From: Mesorhizobium sp. dw_380
GTDB lineage: Bacteria > Pseudomonadota > Alphaproteobacteria > Rhizobiales > Rhizobiaceae
DNA: 64,000 bases
Direction: 5' to 3'
Assembly: GCF_018588885.1 (NCBI RefSeq)
Contig: NZ_JAFFIW010000009.1
Location: 159,237-223,236, forward strand
Below the pieces are notes generated by a model. It saw only the letters and a program-made list of their open reading frames with translations, was not told where the DNA came from and did not search any database. Positions within the stretch are counted from its first letter, which is position 1. Every line of letters begins with the position of its first letter. The translations under genes and the position numbers were made by a program. This document shows positions 44,497-52,294 of this stretch, one piece after another.

Positions 44497-44515
44497 GGCC
44501 GCGTCGAGCGCGGCC
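44497..44515. terminator. Hairpin between convergent genes
   Basis: Perfect 7 bp stem GGCCGCG - TCGAG - CGCGGCC. It lies between the DUF3126 gene and the convergent membrane-anchored gene, but no U tract follows in either direction, so it is a weak or Rho-assisted terminator at best. Confidence 0.45.
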
Positions 44516-44527
44516 GGCCTCTGTCTG

Positions 44528-45271
44528 TCAATGTCCGGTCTTCAGGATCCGCCCGGCCTCGGCAGTGATCGCCGCGTCGAGGGTCTGCCAGTCGCCAAGG
44601 AATTCCTTGGGAAAACGGTAGGTGAGGCTGAGATCGTCGCCGACATGGATGTCCCGCTCGCAGGGCGCCAGCGATTCACCGGCACTCGGCCCGCTCAGGC
44701 AGCGGGCCACGAAGGGGTCCTTGCCCCTGCGCTTGGCGACCACCAGCACCTCGTTCAGATAGCCTGATTTCTCATTGAAACCGTAGACCGTCGTGCCGCC
44801 AGGCCCCGGAATGCCGGGCTGGACGATCAATGCGCTGTAGATCGGCGCGAACCGGCCGCTCATGTCACGCGACATCATCTGCTGTTCGAAGGACAGGAAG
44901 ACGATGTTCTTGCTTACTCCGGTATGATTGAAATCGTCCCGAGCCGCTTCGCTGTAACCGTCCATCTGGGGATAGCGCAGATAAAGGTCGAGACGCTGGG
45001 CGATCCCGTCGCGCCTCGCCTGGGCGAAACGGATGGTGTTGGCCGGCACGGCGATGACATTGTTGCCGATCACCACCTGGCGCACAGTCGTGTCATCAGT
45101 ATATCCGGCCATGGCGATCGAGTGCCCGAACCATTTGCCGCCGAGGCTGATCGCTACTGACAGCAGGGCCAGCGCCGCGAACGCATAGAACACCCGCTTC
45201 ATCAGCATGGAATCGGCCACGGTGAGTTCAGGGCCGTCGGCGATTGCTGCCTGCTTCATCTCGGTCCTCAT
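44528..45271 (-). CDS. Membrane-anchored protein of unknown function
   Basis: 247 aa with one N-terminal hydrophobic segment (VFYAFAALALLSVAISLGG) and a soluble part likely in the periplasm. Two Cys in that part (Cys196 in FVARCLSG and Cys208 in APCERD) are close enough to bond. The 5 bp loop hairpin at 44497-44515 (GGCCGCG/CGCGGCC) lies just beyond the stop. No family recognised. The upstream start could be 45271 or 45259. Confidence 0.7.
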   Translation of the reverse strand: MRTEMKQAAIADGPELTVADSMLMKRVFYAFAALALLSVAISLGGKWFGHSIAMAGYTDDTTVRQVVIGNNVIAVPANTIRFAQARRDGIAQRLDLYLRYPQMDGYSEAARDDFNHTGVSKNIVFLSFEQQMMSRDMSGRFAPIYSALIVQPGIPGPGGTTVYGFNEKSGYLNEVLVVAKRRGKDPFVARCLSGPSAGESLAPCERDIHVGDDLSLTYRFPKEFLGDWQTLDAAITAEAGRILKTGH

Positions 45272-45374
45272 CCAAGCAGCCTTCTTGTGTCCCTCGACGG
45301 CACAGATCGGGCGGCACGGCTCTTGCAGCCTTCCTGAAACGACTGTGCGATTTCATGGTAAATGGAAGGTTAAG

Positions 45375-45710
45375 ATGGCCCAGATGGAATTCTTGCTGTT
45401 CGCTTTTGTCGTCGGGCTGACGGTTTGCGGGCTGACGGGCTCGACGATGGAGCTGGTGTCGGGCCGCAAGATCGCCTTCACCGAGCCCTATGTCTCGCCC
45501 TCGCATGTGCTGCGCTCGCTGGCGGCCACCGCTGGCGCCGGACCGCTCATGCTGGTCAACGATGCGCTCGATGCCCGGCGCGAAGGCCGCATTTCGACAA
45601 TGGCGCTCTTGTCATGCGGCTGCACCGCGATTGCCTGGTCCTTGGCGCTGGGCATCGTCGTGCTTGCCATTGCTTCATGGGCTCTCCTAGGGTCCGGCAT
45701 TCCAGTCTGA
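45375..45710 (+). CDS. Small membrane protein of unknown function
   Basis: 111 aa with an N-terminal segment (FLLFAFVVGLTVCGLTGSTM) and a C-terminal segment (AWSLALGIVVLAIASWALLG). The central loop is positively charged (DALDARREGRIS). A GGAAGG site precedes the ATG. It precedes the gamma carbonic anhydrase gene by 19 bp. I recognise no family. Confidence 0.7.
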   Translation: MAQMEFLLFAFVVGLTVCGLTGSTMELVSGRKIAFTEPYVSPSHVLRSLAATAGAGPLMLVNDALDARREGRISTMALLSCGCTAIAWSLALGIVVLAIASWALLGSGIPV

Positions 45711-45729
45711 GACGATTCGGAGACCAGCA

Positions 45730-46257
45730 ATGCCGCTTTATGCGATCGATGGAACGGAGCCCAGCTTTGCTGACGCCGAGTCGAACTGGATCGCGCCCGA
45801 TGCGACGCTGATCGGCGACATCAGGGTCGGCCGCAATGCCGGCTTCTGGTTCGGCGTCGTCATTCGCGGCGACAACGAGCCAATTGTCATCGGCGCCGAC
45901 ACCAACGTGCAGGAACATACGGTCATGCACACCGATCCCGGCTTTCCGCTGACCATTGGTGAAGGCTGCACGATCGGCCACCGGGCCATGCTGCATGGCT
46001 GCACGATCGGCGACAACAGCCTGATCGGCATGGGCGCCATCGTGCTGAACGGCGCCAGGATCGGCAAGAATTCGCTGGTCGGCGCCGGCGCGCTGGTCAC
46101 CGAGGGCAAGGAATTTCCGGACAATTCGCTGATCGTCGGCTCGCCGGCCAAGGCAATCCGGGTGCTGGATGACGCGGCCATCGCCAGACTACGCGGCTCG
46201 GCCGCGCATTACGTCGCCAATGGAAAACGCTTCAAGGCAGGGCTGACGAAGGCCTAA
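45730..46257 (+). CDS. Gamma-class carbonic anhydrase family protein
   Basis: 175 aa left-handed beta-helix. Zinc ligands of the Cam family are placed at His67 (VMHTD), His84 and His89 (GHRAMLHGC), with the catalytic-site Arg-Gly-Asp nearby (IRGDNE). Bacterial members of this type are widespread; carbonic anhydrase activity is plausible but many are inactive. Co-directional with the 45375 gene. Confidence 0.88.
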   Translation: MPLYAIDGTEPSFADAESNWIAPDATLIGDIRVGRNAGFWFGVVIRGDNEPIVIGADTNVQEHTVMHTDPGFPLTIGEGCTIGHRAMLHGCTIGDNSLIGMGAIVLNGARIGKNSLVGAGALVTEGKEFPDNSLIVGSPAKAIRVLDDAAIARLRGSAAHYVANGKRFKAGLTKA

Positions 46258-46311
46258 GCCGCGATCCATCCGGCAAGTTACGGGACGGGACTCCCGCGTC
46301 GGATCAGGGGC

Positions 46312-47064
46312 TTAGGCGGATTTGTTTTTTCCCCTTCTGCCTGCCGGTGGCTTGATTCGTATCCGCATGGCTCCCCCTTTGGGAGCTTCGATTTCGAATT
46401 CGGCTGTACTCCTCACCAGGTCACTCAGTTTGCCGAAACCGTAGGTGCGTGGATCGAAATCTGAGAAGAGGTTCGAGAGCTGCTTTCCGAATGTGCCGAG
46501 CAGCACCCAACCATCCTCACTGTCCATCTGGCCAATGACTTTCTTGAGTATGGGCGTCGCAGCACTGGACGATTGAAGCGGCTTCGATGCGGGCGCGGTG
46601 TCCGGGATGTTCGCCACGTCACGGAGAAGATTTTCGGTGTAGATGAAACGGCGGCACGCCTGCCGAAAGCTCTCGGGGGTCTTCTGCTCACCGAACCCGA
46701 ACACATCGACGCCCTGTTCACGAATACGGGCAGCGAGCCTGGTGAAGTCGCTGTCGGAAGAAACCAGACAAAAACCGTCGAATCGACCGCTATGGAGCAG
46801 ATCCATCGCGTCTATCACCAGGGTGATATCGGAAGCATTCTTCCCAGTCGTATAAGCGAACTGCTGTTGCGGAATGACTGCGTGCTTCGCCAGGATGTCT
46901 GCCCAGCTCTTGGATCGCGTGCTGGAGAAGTCACCATATATGCGGCGCACGCTGGCCTCGCCGATCTTTGCGATCTCCTCGAACAAGCCGTCGGCAATCT
47001 TGGCTGAGGTATTGTCGGCGTCGATAAGAACTGCAAGACGCGGGGATCGAGCTTCGGTCGGCAT
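46312..47064 (-). CDS. NYN-domain nuclease-like protein with LOTUS/OST-HTH domain
   Basis: 250 aa. The N-terminal NYN (PIN-like) domain has LAVLIDADNTSAK and, further on, ASDITLVIDAMDLLHSG and SSDSDFTRLAARI with the acidic metal residues. The C-terminal LOTUS/OST-HTH-like region covers about 176-235 (LKKVIGQMDSEDGWVLLGTFG). Its likely role is RNA binding and cleavage in the cytoplasm. A very strong AGGAGG site is next to the ATG. A repeat-rich stretch follows upstream of it. Confidence 0.83.
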   Translation of the reverse strand: MPTEARSPRLAVLIDADNTSAKIADGLFEEIAKIGEASVRRIYGDFSSTRSKSWADILAKHAVIPQQQFAYTTGKNASDITLVIDAMDLLHSGRFDGFCLVSSDSDFTRLAARIREQGVDVFGFGEQKTPESFRQACRRFIYTENLLRDVANIPDTAPASKPLQSSSAATPILKKVIGQMDSEDGWVLLGTFGKQLSNLFSDFDPRTYGFGKLSDLVRSTAEFEIEAPKGGAMRIRIKPPAGRRGKNKSA

Positions 47065-47153
47065 AAGACCTCCTGCGGCTGAAATCTTCCGGGGATATGG
47101 CGGCGCGAATGCACACCATGCCATCGAAATTGGATCAATTTTAGCAGCTTCCG

Positions 47154-47214
47154 CCAGAAATGGCGGAGCCGCCCCCCAGAAATGGCGGAGCCGGCCCGGG
47201 GACGGGGCCGGCTC
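47154..47214. repeat. Direct repeat plus GC-rich hairpin
   Basis: An 18 bp direct repeat (CCAGAAATGGCGGAGCCG) occurs at 47154-47171 and 47176-47193. It runs into a perfect 10 bp stem GAGCCGGCCC / GGGCCGGCTC (47188-47214, 7 nt loop). No U tract follows. It lies between the NYN gene and the second BTLCP gene. Confidence 0.7.
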
Positions 47215-47284
47215 CTTTGACCCGGTCGTTGGGGACGGGGAGGGTGGGGACTCGACCGGGTTTCTCCTTAAGCGTGTCTCATTC

Positions 47285-47316
47285 GTGCGACGCGCTTGAT
47301 CTCTGTTTTATGCATC
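47285..47316. repeat. Partial copy D of the interspersed repeat
   Basis: The stretch GTGCGACGCGCTTGATCTCT followed by GTTTTATGCAT is colinear with the tail of copy C (GCGACGCGCTTTAGGTCTTT then GTTTGATGCAT). It ends 7 bp before the second BTLCP stop. Only the second half of the element remains. Confidence 0.7.
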
Positions 47317-47322
47317 TACGCC

Positions 47323-47931
47323 CTAGCGGACGCTGGCGACCGCGTCGGAGCGGCCGTCGTTGATCGTCACCCAAACGCCGGAATTCTCCGCCGATTGACG
47401 CTTGAGATAGGTGTAGTCGGTGTCTGTCCAGGACAGTACCTTGGTTTCCAGATTGTCGAGAACGAACTCGCCCAGGCTGGTGCGCACGGTCAGCACGGCG
47501 TGGCCGTCGCCATTCGGCTGACGCGCGACCGTCATCAGGAGATCGCCGGCGGGCACGCCTGCGTCCATCAGTTCGCGGCGCTTTTCAAGCGCGTAGTCCT
47601 CGCAATCGCCATAGCCATTGTCTGGGTAGGCCCAGTACTCCTCGACACCGTAATTTTCCATGTCGGTGCGCGGCTTGACGCGGGTGTTGACCGAATTGTT
47701 GATGCTGACGATCGTCGCCCAGAGCTTGCGCGTCAGGTCGACCGGCGCGCCCTTGGGCGTCTTCTCGTTGCATTCTCCAGGAATGCGCTGGCAGAATTCA
47801 TAATGGCCAACTGGCTGCGTGGTCCGCCCGCCAGTGTGCATATAGGCCGGTCCCGCGGCATATGCTGATCCCCAAGCGGAAAGCTGCATCGCCATTGCCA
47901 GCAGCAACAGCTTGCCCCTCGTTTTTTTCAT
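47323..47931 (-). CDS. Transglutaminase-like cysteine proteinase (BTLCP), exported, second copy
   Basis: 202 aa. Signal peptide ends near WGSAYA. The triad is Cys110 (GYGDCEDYALEKRREL), His144 (GDGHAVLTVRT) and Asp159 (FVLDNL). About half of the residues match the copy at 8971-9597, and the core around the Cys is nearly identical. Role is likely periplasmic proteolysis; the target is unknown. A divergent 302 bp region precedes it. Confidence 0.88.
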   Translation of the reverse strand: MKKTRGKLLLLAMAMQLSAWGSAYAAGPAYMHTGGRTTQPVGHYEFCQRIPGECNEKTPKGAPVDLTRKLWATIVSINNSVNTRVKPRTDMENYGVEEYWAYPDNGYGDCEDYALEKRRELMDAGVPAGDLLMTVARQPNGDGHAVLTVRTSLGEFVLDNLETKVLSWTDTDYTYLKRQSAENSGVWVTINDGRSDAVASVR

Positions 47932-48233
47932 TTTCTAGTCTCCCCGTTCGAAGGAGACATTGCCACAGGTGGATTTATTTGACGCAAAGCTGCGAAGTAG
48001 ATATTAAGTAAAACGCCCATAGAATAAACATAAAATTTGAATCATTTGAGTATTGAATTGTTTGGATTGCCGGCGCTGGCCTGCCGGCGCGCACGGCCTT
48101 GTGGGCGGCGCTACAGATGGCAGCCTCGGTCTGTCCGAACCGATATCGATAGCTTGTGAAGGGATATCAACCGCTGTTGCCCAGAACAAAAAACCGGCCG
48201 CGAAGGGCCGGTTCGATTGGGCGTCCGACCAGG
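47932..48233. other. Intergenic region with a PilZ-gene terminator
   Basis: The minus-strand terminator at 48187-48213 lies at its right end. The 47990-48060 part is AT-rich (ATATTAAGTAAAACG and later TAAACATAAAATTTG) and likely holds the promoter of the BTLCP gene. No ORF with support. Confidence 0.6.
48187..48213 (-). terminator. Intrinsic terminator of the double-PilZ gene
   Basis: On the minus strand a perfect 8 bp stem AACCGGCC - CTTCGC - GGCCGGTT is followed directly by TTTTGTT. It lies 21 bp after the PilZ-gene stop and should end that transcript. Confidence 0.85.
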
Positions 48234-48851
48234 TCAGGCGCGCGGCGTGTTGAATTCGGAATCGAGCGTCTCGGGGCGCTGGATGACGGCGAATTCGATG
48301 GCGACGCCGTCCTCGAAATGGCGAACGATCTGGCCGCGCATGGTGCCAAGCATGACCTGGACGCCGATCGCCGGCTTGACGTCGATCTCGACCGCGGCAC
48401 CCGACAGCGACAGGTCGATGATCCGGCACTGGTACTGGCGGCCGTCGGTGAGCTGCAGCACGCTTGTGGGATTGCGCGGCGCGACGCGCTCGTGGCGGCG
48501 GTCTTCCGGCAGGTCGAGCTCGTGCTTGTTGGCAAGCCAGGTCAGCTGCGCCGCCAGCTTGTCCTTCTTGCGGTCGGACGCAATCACCGTCATGGCGAAG
48601 CCGTCCTGCAAGGTGCGCGTGACGACGCCTTCGATGCGGCCGATATGGTCGATATAGGCGATGACCTTTTCGCCGGGCATGCCGATGCGGTCGGTGCGAA
48701 GTGCGACGTTGCCGGGCGACATGTCGACAACCTGGCAAGGATGCTCGGTGCGGTCTTCCAGCATGAACCGTCCGTATATCTTGACCCGGACGCGCTGAAA
48801 GTTACGCCTTTCAGCTTGGGACGGCGCGTAGTCGACCGCCGCTGACCTCAT
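48234..48851 (-). CDS. Double PilZ domain protein
   Basis: 205 aa with two PilZ domains. The first begins ERRNFQRVRVKIYGRFML (RxxxR-type loop), then VVDMSPGNVALRTD. The second begins RRHERVAPRNPTSVLQ, then IIDLSLSGAAVEID. Such proteins are c-di-GMP receptors in alphaproteobacteria. The start at 48851 has AAGG nearby; an ATG at 48902 would add 17 residues. An intrinsic terminator follows. Confidence 0.87.
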   Translation of the reverse strand: MRSAAVDYAPSQAERRNFQRVRVKIYGRFMLEDRTEHPCQVVDMSPGNVALRTDRIGMPGEKVIAYIDHIGRIEGVVTRTLQDGFAMTVIASDRKKDKLAAQLTWLANKHELDLPEDRRHERVAPRNPTSVLQLTDGRQYQCRIIDLSLSGAAVEIDVKPAIGVQVMLGTMRGQIVRHFEDGVAIEFAVIQRPETLDSEFNTPRA

Positions 48852-48969
48852 GACTGCCTTCACCCCGTTTGGCATCCCGCGCGTCGATGCGAGGGACTTC
48901 ATCAGAGAAGTACAACAAAGCGGGTTAACAAAGGGGAAAAGCGGGCCTGCGAGACCGTGGGATCATCAA

Positions 48970-49602
48970 CTATTCCTCACGCCCGCCGTCGAAGACGACG
49001 AGATGGCGGATGCGGCGCGCTCGGCCGAGTGCGGAGATGGTGTCGGGTGCCTCGAGTTCGGCTGGAACAAGCGAGGGGACGTCGATCGCCGGGCGGTTGT
49101 TGAGCAACTCTTTCTCCGGATCGATGACACGGATCGAATCGATCAGTGCGTCCGTGATCGGGTCGGCGCCCAGCCAGAACGGCTTCTCCACGGCACTGAT
49201 CACGCCGAGGCAGCGCGGGTTTTCGACGCCGCCGTCAAGCGGCAAGGCAAGCAATTCGAACTTGTTGGAGCGGCCATTGCGGCTAAAGCCCTCGAACATG
49301 ATCAGCAACACGGATTTCTGGTCGAAAACCCCATGGATCAGCCGCGAAACCAGGCGCTGATCCTTCTCACGCCACAGCGACGGGAACGAGAACCCTTTGA
49401 GTTCGCGGCCATAGCAGGCGCAGAGCCTGGTGCCGGCCAGGCGAAACACGGGTTGTCCGCGGGTGTCCTTTTCCAGGATGAACGTATCGGCCAGCAGCGA
49501 CTTGATATCGGCCGGTTCGACTTCCGATCGCTTCGGAGCAGGGCGTCCGTCACGCAGGCGGTTCCAATAATGGAACAGCGTGATCGATCCGTTTTGGTTC
49601 AT
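48970..49602 (-). CDS. PAS-domain protein (PAS_5 family)
   Basis: 210 aa. LFHYWNRLRDGRPAP then DIKSLLADTFILEKD and the GQPVFRLAGTRLCACYGREL region are typical of the PAS_5 (MopJ-like) proteins of alphaproteobacteria. A GGAG site precedes the ATG at 49602. No other domain is visible, so it may be a ligand-sensing adaptor. Role unknown. Confidence 0.84.
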   Translation of the reverse strand: MNQNGSITLFHYWNRLRDGRPAPKRSEVEPADIKSLLADTFILEKDTRGQPVFRLAGTRLCACYGRELKGFSFPSLWREKDQRLVSRLIHGVFDQKSVLLIMFEGFSRNGRSNKFELLALPLDGGVENPRCLGVISAVEKPFWLGADPITDALIDSIRVIDPEKELLNNRPAIDVPSLVPAELEAPDTISALGRARRIRHLVVFDGGREE

Positions 49603-50178
49603 GGTATGCTGCTCCGCGCATTCTGTCGTCTGATGTCCCATCGGTGAACAGAAGGGCGCCCTCCGATGACCTACATGCGTTGCGGAGCAGGAAGCGTGCC
49701 AGCGTCGTTAACACTTGTTCACGGGTCGGGGCCGTTAAGGTTAACAATTGGTTTATGTTGCGCCTCGCCAGGCCCTGTGGCACACCAAAACCACTCCAAA
49801 AGCGGTCGTTTCGCGACGATCGGCAGCACTTCAGTCAGAGTTTTAGGGGAGCAGGGGGCTCGACCGGCCGTTCAAGGGAAACCTTGGACGGCTTCTTTTT
49901 TGATTCGCGCCCCGTGATTCGCGGTTAACAGCGAGCATGATTTTTCGCCCGTCGCGTATCTGCGGCGATCCGGTGATCAATGGCGCGGGATAGCCCGATC
50001 CCGAGGCCTGCGACAGGCACAGCAACATTTGCCAATCACGCGCCGCGAAAGAGAAAAATCTGCGTTCCGAGCGGTTCTGTTGCCGCTGTACCCTTGCGAA
50101 TTCGCTCCTTGAGGCGCGACGGCGGCGATCCCGCGGTCCGGAGACGTGCCTTACTAGCGTATTTCCTGGGGAAACCTT
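49603..50178. other. 575 bp region between the PAS gene and the first binding-protein gene
   Basis: No protein gene is supported. The region holds a plus-strand intrinsic terminator at 49868-49901, about 277 bp before the ABC binding-protein ATG. A TTAAGGTTAACAATTGG stretch at about 49734 is AT-richer than its surroundings. The layout fits a small RNA or a leader attenuator on the plus strand. Confidence 0.6.
49868..49901 (+). terminator. Intrinsic terminator without an upstream gene
   Basis: CCGTTCAAGG - GAAA - CCTTGGACGG (nine Watson-Crick pairs and one G-U) followed by CTTCTTTTTT. The U tract shows it acts on the plus strand. No plus-strand protein gene ends before it, so it ends a non-coding transcript or is part of a leader of the binding-protein gene downstream. 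Confidence 0.82.
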
Positions 50179-51219
50179 ATGAAGACTTCTGTTCTTGGAC
50201 TGATCACCGCCAGCCTGCTCGCCTGCGCCCCAATCGCGGCGGGTCACGCCGCCGGGCTCGCCGGGGCTCCGGCACCCTTCGACAAGGGCGGTGTGAAGGT
50301 GGCGCTCGTTACCTTCATCTCGGCCGGCGATTTCTTTCAGGCCTATCAGGCCGGCGCGACGAAGCAGGCGAAGGCACTGGACATCGACCTGCAGATATTT
50401 TCCGGCCGGCAGGATGCGGCCGCGCAGCGCGACCAGATCGAGCAGGCAATCAATCTCGGTGTCCAGGCCATCATCATCGACCATGGCCAGCCTGAAGCGC
50501 TGAAGGACGTCGCACAGAAGGCGCTCGATGCCGGCATCAAGGTCGTCGCCTTCGACGTCAATCTCGACAATCCGAGGATTCCGCAGGTCGAACAGTCCGA
50601 TCACGAGCTTGCCAAGGAGTCGCTCGGCCAGGCGCTCAAGGACAACGGCACCTCGTTCCAGGCCGGTTATGTTTATGTCGCCGGCTTTGCGCCGCTCGAC
50701 CGCCGCAACGAAATCTGGGACGAGACCAAGAAGGCCAATCCCGGTATCGCCGAGAAAGCGCGTTGGGGGACGGTCAACGACACGACCGCGGTATCGACAG
50801 CCGACCAGACCAAGGCGGCATTCCAGGCCAACCCCGACATTACAGTCGTCTTTGCTCCCTATGACGAGTTCGCGCGCGGCGTGAAACTCGCCACCGACGA
50901 ACTCGGCATCTCAAGCAAGGTGAAGATCTATTCGGCCGACGTGTCTACCGCGGATATTACCGAAATCACCGCGGAAGGAAGCCCGTGGGTCGCCACCGCG
51001 GCCACCAATCCGGCCGTCGTCGGCGCGGTTTCGGTGCGGGCGGCCGCCAGGCTGATCGCTGGCGAGGATCCCGGTCACAACATCGTCGTCAAGCCGGTGC
51101 TGCTGACACAGGAAGAGCTGCGCAAGAAGGGCATCAAGACAGTCGAGGATCTCGACGCCAAGCTTCCAGCCTTCGGCCAGAGCGACGCGGCCGCCGCCGG
51201 CTGGATACCGTCCAACTGA
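50179..51219 (+). CDS. Sugar-type ABC transporter substrate-binding protein, paralogue 1
   Basis: 346 aa. Signal peptide ends near GHAAG; the mature part has the type I periplasmic-binding-protein fold (ALVTFISAGDFFQAYQAGATKQ, QAINLGVQAIIIDHGQPEAL, VVAFDVNLDNPRIPQVEQS). It resembles ribose/xylose-type binding proteins and its partner is presumably the permease and ATPase at 51278-53880. It faces the operon convergently, across a 13 bp perfect hairpin. Substrate unknown. Confidence 0.88.
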   Translation: MKTSVLGLITASLLACAPIAAGHAAGLAGAPAPFDKGGVKVALVTFISAGDFFQAYQAGATKQAKALDIDLQIFSGRQDAAAQRDQIEQAINLGVQAIIIDHGQPEALKDVAQKALDAGIKVVAFDVNLDNPRIPQVEQSDHELAKESLGQALKDNGTSFQAGYVYVAGFAPLDRRNEIWDETKKANPGIAEKARWGTVNDTTAVSTADQTKAAFQANPDITVVFAPYDEFARGVKLATDELGISSKVKIYSADVSTADITEITAEGSPWVATAATNPAVVGAVSVRAAARLIAGEDPGHNIVVKPVLLTQEELRKKGIKTVEDLDAKLPAFGQSDAAAAGWIPSN

Positions 51220-51227
51220 TCCTTTTT

Positions 51228-51258
51228 CTCCCTCCCTCGCGGGCAGCGAGGGAGGGAG
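51228..51258. terminator. Long perfect hairpin between convergent ABC genes
   Basis: A 13 bp perfect stem, CTCCCTCCCTCGC (51228-51240) and GCGAGGGAGGGAG (51246-51258), with a 5 nt loop. Five T lie on the plus strand before it (51223-51227), so neither strand has a proper U tract after the stem. It probably limits read-through between the two convergent transcripts. Confidence 0.6.
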
Positions 51259-51277
51259 ATATCGATTGGAGGTCCGG

Positions 51278-52294
51278 TTAGCGCTTCTTTCCCAGGCCGA
51301 AGGTCAGTGCCAGCGCACCAACCAGCACGACGCCCTTGACGAAATCCTGCGTGTAATAGGGCGCGTTCAGCATGGTAAGGCCGTTGAGGAGCACGCCGAC
51401 GAAGATCGCGCCGACCACGGTGCCGATCACATGCGGGCGACGCTTGTCGAGCACGGCATAGCCGATCAGCGAGGCCGCCACGGCATCGAGCAGCAGCGAA
51501 TTGCCCGCCGAAACGTCGCCACGGCCGACACGTGAGGCCACGATCAGCCCTCCCAGCGAAGCAAGCGTGCCTGACAGGATATAGGCCCAGAGCCGGTATC
51601 TCTTAGTCGGCGCGCCGGCAAGATGCGCGGCCGTTTCATTGCCGCCGATCGCGTAGAAGACGCGGCCCCAGCGCGTGCGTTCCATCAGGAACCAGGCCAG
51701 CACGGCGACGATAGCCATGACCACGACAGACAGCGGAATCGTATCGAAGAGCCGTGACCGGCCGAGGATCAGGAAAGCTGGATCGTAGGCACCGGGAACC
51801 GACGAGCCGTCGGGAAGCACCATGCCAGCCGTGATCGAGCGGCCACCGGTCGGGATCAGCTGCAGGCCGGCGAGCAGGAACATGGTCGCCAGCGTGGCGA
51901 GAAGATCGGGCACGCCGACACGGACAATCAGCAGCCCGTTGACGAGGCCGATGAAGGCACCCATCAGCAAGACCAGCACCATGGTCTGAGCCGCGTCCAG
52001 CTGCCACACGACCATGGCATAGCTTGCCGCCATCACCGACGAAGCGGCGATGCTGCCGACCGAGAGATCGAAACCGTCCGCGGCCATGGTGATAGATACC
52101 CCGACGCCGAGGATCGCCACCACCGAAACCGCCTGCAGGATCGAGAACAGATTGGCCGAGCGGATGAAGGCAGGTTGCGCGTACCAGAATCCGACCACCA
52201 TCAGCGCCAGCAGTACGAAGAGGGCGTAGCGGCGCGTTTCGCGGAAAAGCGATGTGCTCGAGGCGGACGGCTGTGTCGTCGTCGGATAGGTCAT
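51278..52294 (-). CDS. Sugar-type ABC transporter permease
   Basis: 338 aa with about ten hydrophobic segments. The GVGVSITMAADGFDLSVGSI loop (EAA-type region of RbsC/XylH permeases) and the GRVFYAIGGNETAAHLAGAP segment before the last transmembrane block are typical of the BPD_transp_2 family. Its start overlaps the ATPase stop by 4 bp, so translation is coupled. Substrate undefined. Confidence 0.91.
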   Translation of the reverse strand: MTYPTTTQPSASSTSLFRETRRYALFVLLALMVVGFWYAQPAFIRSANLFSILQAVSVVAILGVGVSITMAADGFDLSVGSIAASSVMAASYAMVVWQLDAAQTMVLVLLMGAFIGLVNGLLIVRVGVPDLLATLATMFLLAGLQLIPTGGRSITAGMVLPDGSSVPGAYDPAFLILGRSRLFDTIPLSVVVMAIVAVLAWFLMERTRWGRVFYAIGGNETAAHLAGAPTKRYRLWAYILSGTLASLGGLIVASRVGRGDVSAGNSLLLDAVAASLIGYAVLDKRRPHVIGTVVGAIFVGVLLNGLTMLNAPYYTQDFVKGVVLVGALALTFGLGKKR

